This document shows, piece by piece, positions 56,318 through 64,000 of a DNA stretch of 64,000 bases; within the stretch, counting starts at the first letter, position 1; every line of letters starts with the position of its first letter. The notes under the pieces were generated by a model. It was not told the origin of the DNA. It worked only from the letters and a program-made list of their open reading frames with translations, and did not search any database. Origin of the DNA: Nematostella vectensis (Eukaryota > Cnidaria > Anthozoa > Actiniaria > Edwardsiidae); NCBI RefSeq assembly GCF_932526225.1, contig NC_064035.1, forward strand, positions 20,387,969-20,451,968, written 5' to 3'. Position numbers and translations under genes: made by a program.

Positions 56318-58151
56318 CCTATTATATTCGAGTTCCGTCAAAAGCCCCCGGGCCATTTTGGGAGCCAAATAACAATAACTAAGGCACTCTTCTAAAGCAA
56401 CAACAACGACGACCACAGATCATTTGCAAACAATTGATTAAACTATAGACAACAACAAAAGGAAACTATGAATAACATATAACAGGTCTTATTTAAAGTT
56501 TCATGTATTATGTAACGTACCTTCAACAGCAGACAGTATATCTATTAACTTTTTCTGTGAAACTGTTGAGAATTGTTTTTTTTTATATGCAAGCTTATAA
56601 TGTTTCATTAGAATAAAACTTTCTTATTTTTGTCTTTTTAACTTTCAGGAATAAAAAAAAAACAATTCCGTTTGATGTGCTGTGGCGTTTTGTGCGGCGG
56701 TAAACTACAAATTTCGGGCAAGCGTTAAAAAGTTTAAAAGTGACTTCTTGATCGCCTATGACATAACTTGTAAAATTATTCAAATAGAGGAGCAATTTGT
56801 CAGTCAACCGAGAAAAAGTCAGAAACCAACACGTGCACACAGCGTGATTCATGCGTGATTCCTAGTGCGGGGGTGCGGGCAAATAACGGCCAGCATGTTC
56901 AGAGTTTTCCCGAAGTCTCACCACAAATGGGCTTCACTTCACACGGATAACAGCTATAGGTGTTGGACGCGAAATTAGTCTTCCTCGATCTTTTACAATA
57001 AATATGAATAAGCTATAACGAGACTGCTTTTATTACAAAAAACGGGGAAGCAAGATAAAAAATGATAAAACTTAAACATTTTAAGACTTTTTAAACTAAC
57101 TTTTCCCAGAAAAATAACGAGGGTAAATATAGAAAATGATAGTATTATACTTGGGTGGATAATACGATAGAAAGTGTTAAGAAGGTGGTTGAAACGTATT
57201 CCTCGATATATCAACGCTGTAAGATAGAGCTTGAGATAGTATTTTATGGCGAATACGACCGACAAATTCACGTACCATGGCCTTTAGACCAGTGGATTAC
57301 TCTTTCACCACAACTTTCAACTGTTTTTTGATATAGGTTAAAGCACGCGATGTGATAATTATTACTTTAGCTTTTATTTTTAAGGCGTTTTTTTTAGAAA
57401 TCCAAAATTTATAGAAGCAGTTTTGAATTGTTTTATTTATAGTTTACTCATTGAGGGTTTAATTCGAATATTATTTCAGGAAAGAACGTTCTCGAAAACG
57501 ATCACTGGCAACTCACACACAGTCCGTAATCGAATGTTGAATTCTTACTTTAGTTAAATTTGAATTAAACTTTAGTAAAGTTTTTTTTCTCTTGTCCTAT
57601 GTCCTAAGGCTTCATGTGGTAGTAATAATTCATCCCATTTCGAATATTATGCAGTTGATGAGTTACGATTTTGCTCAAGTGGAATTTGCTTCTGGAATGA
57701 TAAATTTCCTGTAAACACCGACAGATTGAGAAGTTCAGCACGACGTTTGTCCTTCTCACCGATTGGCTGAGTCAAACAATTTAATGATTTTCTGGATTCT
57801 TACCCGCTCAGTTTTAGCGTTATCCTGACAACGGATAATTATTCTGTCAGGAAAGGGGTGCTGATTGTATTTAGCTGTTATTTCGCTCACTCTGATTACG
57901 TTTGGTTCTCCCATGGTGACGCCATAGGCAACGGCCATCTTTTGACTAAAAATCCCATTGTTTTATCTCGATCCTGATTGGTTTATTTCGATACTTTACC
58001 GAGAAGTGCTAGAAAAGCGGCCTTCACATCTCGAAGCGGCACTGGAGGCCGTAGCACAAGGCCTCAATTTTCATTTATTTATCACAAGAGTCAGTGAAAA
58101 AATTCAAATACTGAAGGGAGATTTTTTAAAGATTTATATTTTTTCCGTAAG

Positions 58152-61100
58152 ATGAGCTGTAAGCTCGGTGCTGTTCCGGCTCTGCTGTTATCATGGATTT
58201 TAATTAACTTAGCCCCATATCAGGACGCCCCTATCGCAGATGCCGTAAGGTTTGTACTCTTAGATTCTCTAGATAAGATAAAAACTAATCGTCACCCAGA
58301 ATAAAGCATTTGTGTGTTTAGCTTTTCGACATAAGAAACGAGACAGTTTTAGACAGTGTTCGACTGATTTGTTAAAAAAAATGAAACGATTCTAACCAGA
58401 AAACTTATAATCACTCATAGTTAAACAGAGAAGACAAACAACTAACAACAGAAAAAATATATATAGAGAGAGTGTGTTGCGGGGATTTGTATTATGTCAA
58501 GCCTAAGATCATGATAGAGAAAAGAACTCTCTAAAAAAGTCCTTACTAACACTATTTTCTCCTTCCTCAAATTAGAATCGATGTACCCAACACTTTTGAG
58601 AGGGAAATCGATGGGCTCGCAGCGCTAGCCAGAAAGCAAAGGAGTGGTAAGCTTGACCAAGAACTAAAATAGTCAAAATCATGCTCCGTACACTTGTAGG
58701 CTTATTTCTCTGGCAGAAAGTTTACAAGATGAGTTGTCATATGATCAGTCGTGGTTGCAAAGCATTTTCTCAATTTTTTTTCTAGTTTCATAATATTCTG
58801 AACAAGCCTTTGTCTGTATTTCATGCGTAAGAAAAGTTACAGGTGGTTATATAACTCCTCAAATCACGGACTCATTTTAGGCTTTTTTCTCACCTTAATT
58901 CCGCTTGGATTTATATTGAATTAAAAAAAGAAAACTAAAGAACCTGTGAGAATCGTTTTTTTATTAAAGATATAATTTTGGAAACAATGTTTTAACCTGC
59001 TATGGATATATATTTTTTTTCTAAAGAAAAAAAAAATGATACAGAAAAAATAGCCTTAAGTTGCAATTGTGACAAGAAAATCTGGTAAGCAAGATTTGTC
59101 ACCCTCTATGGTTTTCTTGTTGAGCATCCGCCCAGGAATGAATCATGAAAGTCTTGTTTCCTTTCTTCAAGTCAACTGAAGAGGGTGATTTTGCTCAATT
59201 TGTCAAAACCATATGGACAAGTAACAATAAACCAGGAATTGTCACTATCCACAAAAAGATACGTAAAAAAAATAGAACTTTATCAGTTATAAGACGCGCT
59301 TTTACACGCTATTACTTATTCTCAGTCGCGAAAAAAATATATCCGAGCATGCGCTATTTGACCCCCTGTGGGTCTGTGGCGTAAATTAATGGTAAAAAGG
59401 AAGAAAAATCAAAACTCTCCCGTTGGTTTTTTGAGGTATTGGAAAAGAAGGTGTAAATTTTTTACATTTGCGTAAATTACTGTTGCGAAATACGGGTATT
59501 TTATTAGAGGCATGCTTTCTTCGATTGAACGGTTTCCTTGGATTTGCCCGCCCTCATAATTATGCGAACTATAGAAAAGATTTGTAACCACTTACTAAAT
59601 ATTAGAGATTTTTACATTTATGAATTTGTGAGGGATGCTTTTAATTCTCGCTTAAGTAATGTTGTTATCGAAAAGTGGAACCTGAATTCTCGTTAGAACT
59701 GTTTCTGATTTAAGTGAATAATGACATTCTAAAAAGGGATGTGCCTCAGTTAAAATCGTGCTTTGGCCTTTTTCTATGCCAAAAGCTCTGACCGCAACAG
59801 AATATTTAGATTTCGAACGAAAATTTGTCTCCTCTTTTTTTTCCCTTTTTTCTCGTTTATTTTTCGTTCTAAACGCTTTTAGTAAACAAACTGTATAATT
59901 AGATTTATTAAGTCTTATTTACATACTCTCTCGCAAAGATCAAGACGCATGGAAACATAAAAAATAAAAAAAGTTTTCTTTCCTTAAGCCGCTCCCATTT
60001 TTCCTATTAAGATGAACTGACTAAATAGGTTAACCTTACTCATAAGCTTTTATTGTAATATCTTACTGTTCTTTGATAAAACCCCGTCATTTTTGCTCGC
60101 AGCCAATGACAATCTTTTCCAGTTCGATGAACAGAAACAAGCGTCAGGTAGGTTTCATCAAACCCGAAACACTCTCAACTTTATCTAGCGGGCACTCAAG
60201 GGTAGTGAAAAAAGAGCCCATTTCTAATCTGCTCAATGAAAATAATATCTGACAAATCTCCGGGAGATTATGCTTTGTAGTTACTACTCAAAGTAAGGGT
60301 GTTAACGTACGTTTTGAGAAACTTGCTTACAGGTTTTAAGGACTCTTCTTTTTTTAACAAAAACTTCTGTTGACCCTCATCTTCTCCCTCTTTTCGGAGC
60401 CTTTAACTGTTCGCCCTCCTTGCGTTTTAAAATTCAAACCATCCCTTTTAGCCAAAGAAAACTTGTCACGTGCCCATTTTTCTAACCTGGTCTCATTCCT
60501 TTTTTTAATAATGAACGTTCCCTTAAGGGCAATGGCCGATTTTGCGATTAGTAAGGAAGAGAGAGAAAAGAGAAAAGGTTTTAATTAAAACAGCGTGCAT
60601 GTTTAGGAGATGTGAAAGCAAAGAGTTTACTGAACGAGATATCTCGGTTTTGAAAAGGTCTTCTGTTATGTAGAGGTATCCGTTTGCCGAAGTTCACCTT
60701 TCCAGTGAGTCAACTGATTTCAATTGTTCGAGGCCTATACTTCATTCTCCCCCTTAAACATTGAAGAGATGGTATGTATTCCATTCCAGGCCCTAAATGC
60801 TTCCAAAAGGAAAAGCCCGCCGTCGCTGTTTTCCGTCGCTTTAACGCGCTGCTAGATCTTGCGGAGCGCACAGACGGTGACTGCCAGGAATTCTACGAGG
60901 AATTGATCGCCGACAAGACCGAAGGGAAGGACATCTCCACGAGGACAACCCACCAGGCCTGTCTCAAACGGTGCAGTGGTAAGTGAGGGCCGTACTACAA
61001 CAGTACATCCGCCACAGTGGCAGACTGAGAAGGCGGATTTGGGAGCGATAAACAGGGCGGGGCAGGGGGAGTGCATTGGGTTATCGCAACATTGAGATTC

Positions 61101-63622
61101 CACTTAGCCATTCAATAAGGAGTTGAACGTTCTGTCCCAGTCATGACTTGCTTTGTCCATCAAGGAAGAGATTAGCAAGTTCGCATAATGCTTTTTTTAG
61201 ACACCTCGGAAAACAAGAAGTCTTGTGAGACGTTCCTGCCCAAAAAAGACAAGTACTACCACAAGCTCGTGGTTGAGAACAAGAGAACTGCTAAAAGGTT
61301 TGGCGTCTGCGTACGAGTCCGCAGCTTCGACGGAGACGAGAGCCATTTGGGTCTATTCGAGACGAAAAGGGAGTGCAAAAGGAGTTGCAGTCTTCTTACG
61401 CAAGGTAAGCCACTCCAGATAGTTAGGCTCAAATCTGCGCAGAGTTATTTTCGTACACTAGCTAGATTTGATTCTCTAATTATTTATTTATTTATAAATT
61501 GATTCTGTTCTGTTCATTCTATTCCCATAGATTCCTCCCCAGCCCAACAGTCACGTAGCCTTCCTTCTCTCAGCAAGCGTGCAAGTAAGTCGTCCAAATG
61601 CGTTATGCGCGTGCGATTAAGTCGTCAAAATACGTTAATGCGCGTGCAAGTAAGTCATCCAAATACGTTATGCGTCAGAGTTTTTTTTCCAAGCTCCCAA
61701 TGGAAAAGACATGAATATTCATGAGAATACGTTCAGAGGAGTCTCCTACGTCCGGCAAACACACCGGCCCTTATCCCCTATCCTGAACCCTTCAGGTTTT
61801 CATTCGAATAGCGGCTCAATTACGGACTGTAAACCGGTACTCGAATTATTGGTAGGTAACGTTCTTGCTCTTGTGCGTATTGCAGGCTGTCTGTACCCGT
61901 GTATGAATGGAGGGTCCTGCATAAACGGAAAATGCGTCTGCGCTGTAGGATTTACTGGAAACACATGCGAAGAACGTAAGTTATAAAACCTAGATAACAT
62001 GACCATACATTAGCTGGGAACGCACTTGTAATACTATTGCAGTAAAAAACACTTATATACTGGCTAAGCCTTATTATGTCACTTTGACTCTGTACCCTGT
62101 TCCATCCCTAGGTCTATGCGACCCTCCGTGTCAGAACTCTGGGACATGCAACAACGGGACATGTATTTGCACTAAGCAGTACACAGGAAAATCATGCGAA
62201 CATGGTATTAATCTCGTTCTCTGTAAGATGATGATGATGATGATGTTTGTAACTTCTTTCAATGCTGTTTTTTTATCCCAGATATAATTTAAAATTGTTG
62301 TAATGATGTTAATGATAGTTATGATAATGGTGATAATCTATACGCTCACTTCTATTCTATAACAGCAATTTGTGACATACCATGTGCGAATGGAGGCACA
62401 TGCAACGATCCAGATCGCAACATTTGTACCTGCCCACCTGGATATTATGGATCTCGTTGTCAATTTGGTTAGTCTTTTTGGTTAGCTTCTTGCCTTGACA
62501 GTACTTGAGATATAATTATTTTTTCTTGTGTTTAGCTTCTTGTGTTCCCTTCTGTCAAAACGGTGGAACCTGTTCCTCCCCGAACACGTGCAAGTGTCCG
62601 TTCGCATATACTGGCAACCTCTGTCAAACACGTAAGTTCATTAAGTAAATTATGTAAGTAAGTAAATTATGCTTATAAATTATTTTTTGTAAGCAATGAC
62701 AAATCAGTGGCTGAACGATACCCTTTCTCTCTCAGCGAAAGGTGCTTTCAACCCCGAGTACCGAGGTGTTGCTATGTTTAATAGCACTTCAATGGAGTTC
62801 TACGAGCAGTGCTTCCCGGGATACTCTGGGACTAACTGCTCCATAGGTACGTACCACTCTTTTGAGCGTTGGAAAAAAAATCAAAGGAAAACATTATATG
62901 CTTGACATCTTTTTCAACTTGAATTTTGAGGTCTCTTTTTTAAGATTTTATTTCAATCTTTAACGTAAAAGCGTAGAACCTTTGCCGGCCGTACATTTGG
63001 CCCCATAAACATCTAATCATATTAAGTGAACAGTCGCCCGCTTTACATTGTTCTGCTTGATAAGCCCGTCAGCGGTTCTTAATATGATAATGTAAGCTTG
63101 CGCTATTACCCTTAACAGGTTATATGTTGACAATAGTGGTCCCTTAACGTATTATGTATTTTACGCTTCCGCACATTACCAAGTCACAAAAAGCACTCAT
63201 TTCCATCGGCTATTTCAAGGGAGTAGCTGATCTCCTTTAAATTAAATATCGTCAATAAAGTATTATACTTTGATCGTGGTTGTTTTAAAGTTTTCTTACG
63301 AGGAGAACGTTAGTTTCAAATGAAAATAACGACAAAGGATTGGTTAATTAGCATGTTTTTAAGAAGTTTTTTTGTTCAAAATGGACACAGGTAACGCATC
63401 TCTATATTTCAGCTAAGGTGTGCGAGATGACCTCCCAGAAGGGAATCAGCAAGCAGATCGCCAAGCTGATCCTGGACACCGCCAAGGTGAATATCCACGC
63501 TCTAGACTGGAGTGGTAACAACGCCTCTGACCACACCTGCCTGGCCTACCTCAACTCTGTGGTCAATGAGTGCACCACGCGTACAACCCTACTCTCGCAG
63601 CACCAATGCGAGGAATACTGCT
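58152..63622 (+). CDS. Secreted Cys-rich / EGF-like mosaic protein, 5' part, 12 exons
   Basis: Exons: 58152-58249, 58576-58646, 60103-60147, 60790-60978, 61201-61404, 61531-61584, 61886-61975, 62112-62204, 62366-62467, 62536-62631, 62736-62846, 63413-63622; 454 codons so far, continuing off the right edge. Exon 1 gives a signal peptide ([18 protein letters not shown]). Exons 4 and 5 are Cys-rich with Kunitz-like E/A-C-x3-C endings ('ACLKRCSG', '[11 protein letters not shown]') but lack the full six-Cys Kunitz set. Exons 7-10 are EGF modules with C-x3-C-x5-C-x4-5-C-x-C ('[18 protein letters not shown]', '[11 protein letters not shown]', '[11 protein letters not shown]', '[11 protein letters not shown]'). 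Exon 11 resembles an EGF tail ('[11 protein letters not shown]'). Exon 12 is a separate Cys-containing module. All introns after the first are phase 1. Probably extracellular; function unknown. Confidence 0.82.
61577..61676. repeat. About 34-bp tandem repeat, 3 copies, starting at the exon 6 donor
   Basis: GCGTGCAAGTAAGTCGTCCAA and ATGCGTTAT are repeated as GCGTGCGATTAAGTCGTC then ATACGTTAAT, and as GCGTGCAAGTAAGTCATCC then ATACGTTAT. The first copy includes the last exon bases (CGTGCAA) and the GTAAGT donor. The third copy restores an intact GTAAGT; the second has lost it (GATTAAGT). Confidence 0.88.
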
Positions 63623-63799
63623 GTAAGTATTCTTAATATGTTACAACACTGGCGACCGTCATGACCCAAACATAAAAAACATATTTTGCCCATCCTTTTC
63701 TTGATTTTTAAAATTTCATTGATATTCCTGTACGACTAGAACCCTTCTATAACAGAAGATCGTCTGCTTTTGTTTTTAAAACTAGTGTTCTCCCTTTTT

Positions 63800-63995
63800 G
63801 TAAGCGTGTCTGATGATCGTTTTATTGTGCGCTAGTACCCACCCGTACTGTAAGCCCGTCTGATGACTTTATCGTGTCACTAGTACCCTTTCGTAGTGTA
63901 AGCTCATCTGATGACTTTTCCGTGTCACTATTACCCGCCCATAGTGTAGGCTCATCTGATGACTTTTTTTCGTGTCACTATTACCCGCCCATAGT
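63800..63995. repeat. About 49-bp tandem repeat, 4 copies, at the right edge
   Basis: Unit GTAAGC(T/C)C(A/G)TCTGATGAC, then TTTT.CGTGTCACTA, then .TACCCGCCCATAGT. It lies in the intron after exon 12 of the EGF mosaic gene and may continue beyond the window. Confidence 0.88.
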
Positions 63996-64000
63996 ATAAA

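Larger units (their letters stand above)
54168..58151. other. Intergenic stretch: simple repeats, a tRNA-like fragment, a foldback element
   Basis: Holds two GGTTCGAATCCC motifs (55012-55023, 55032-55043), an AATAAC microsatellite (about 55070-55112) and a foldback element at 56004-56317. No supported coding exon. Confidence 0.55.

Overview
The window is intron-rich, AT-rich animal DNA. It has spliced metazoan genes with canonical GT..AG introns, an intronless JUN, exon-shuffled secreted mosaic proteins, and many small inverted-repeat DNA transposons. No bacterial operons, CRISPR arrays or rRNA genes are visible. The gene content suggests a marine invertebrate, most likely an anthozoan cnidarian; that is an inference, since no search was possible. 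Exon structures were built by hand from splice sites, reading phase and remembered family conservation.

Layout, left to right: (1) 10-8231, minus strand, the first 13 coding exons (405 codons) of importin subunit beta-1 (KPNB1). Its fourth intron is swollen by about 76 copies of a 42-bp repeat. (2) Head-to-head with it, 8700-13830 plus strand, a 7-exon SLC35D-family nucleotide-sugar transporter. Its last intron holds about 16 copies of a 43-bp repeat. (3) 15790-21676 plus, a 9-exon secreted protein of about 899 aa: signal peptide, long acidic/Thr-rich spacer, MANSC domain, three 8-Cys VWC-like domains. (4) 23784-24857 minus, single-exon JUN with a promoter-like upstream region. (5) 28453-34208 minus, protein-L-isoaspartate O-methyltransferase (PCMT1). 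About 22 copies of a 52-bp repeat lie just after its exon 7 donor. (6) 38064-38762 plus, a CSKMT/METTL12-like mitochondrial methyltransferase. (7) 39264-46741 minus, a secreted CapA/PgsA-fold (PGA_cap) protein whose last exon is uncertain. (8) 58152-63622 plus and off the right edge, a secreted mosaic protein with Cys-rich modules and several EGF-like domains.

Mobile DNA fills much of the space between and inside genes. There is a long-TIR element carrying a LINE reverse-transcriptase relic (34.57-37.22 kb), a DDE transposon with about 320-bp TIRs and a nested TTAA-flanked insertion (47.18-49.58 kb), and a decayed Tc1-like element with TA target duplication (52.79-54.17 kb). Several short foldback/MITE elements are also present.

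The most unusual pattern is that tandem repeat arrays have repeatedly grown out of splice junctions. In KPNB1 and the SLC35D gene the amplified unit includes the intron's 3' splice site. In PCMT1 and the EGF mosaic gene it includes the 5' splice site. Each gene therefore carries a ladder of decoy or duplicate splice signals beside the real one. KPNB1 also has a 69-bp, stop-free, in-frame intron that behaves like an exitron on paper.
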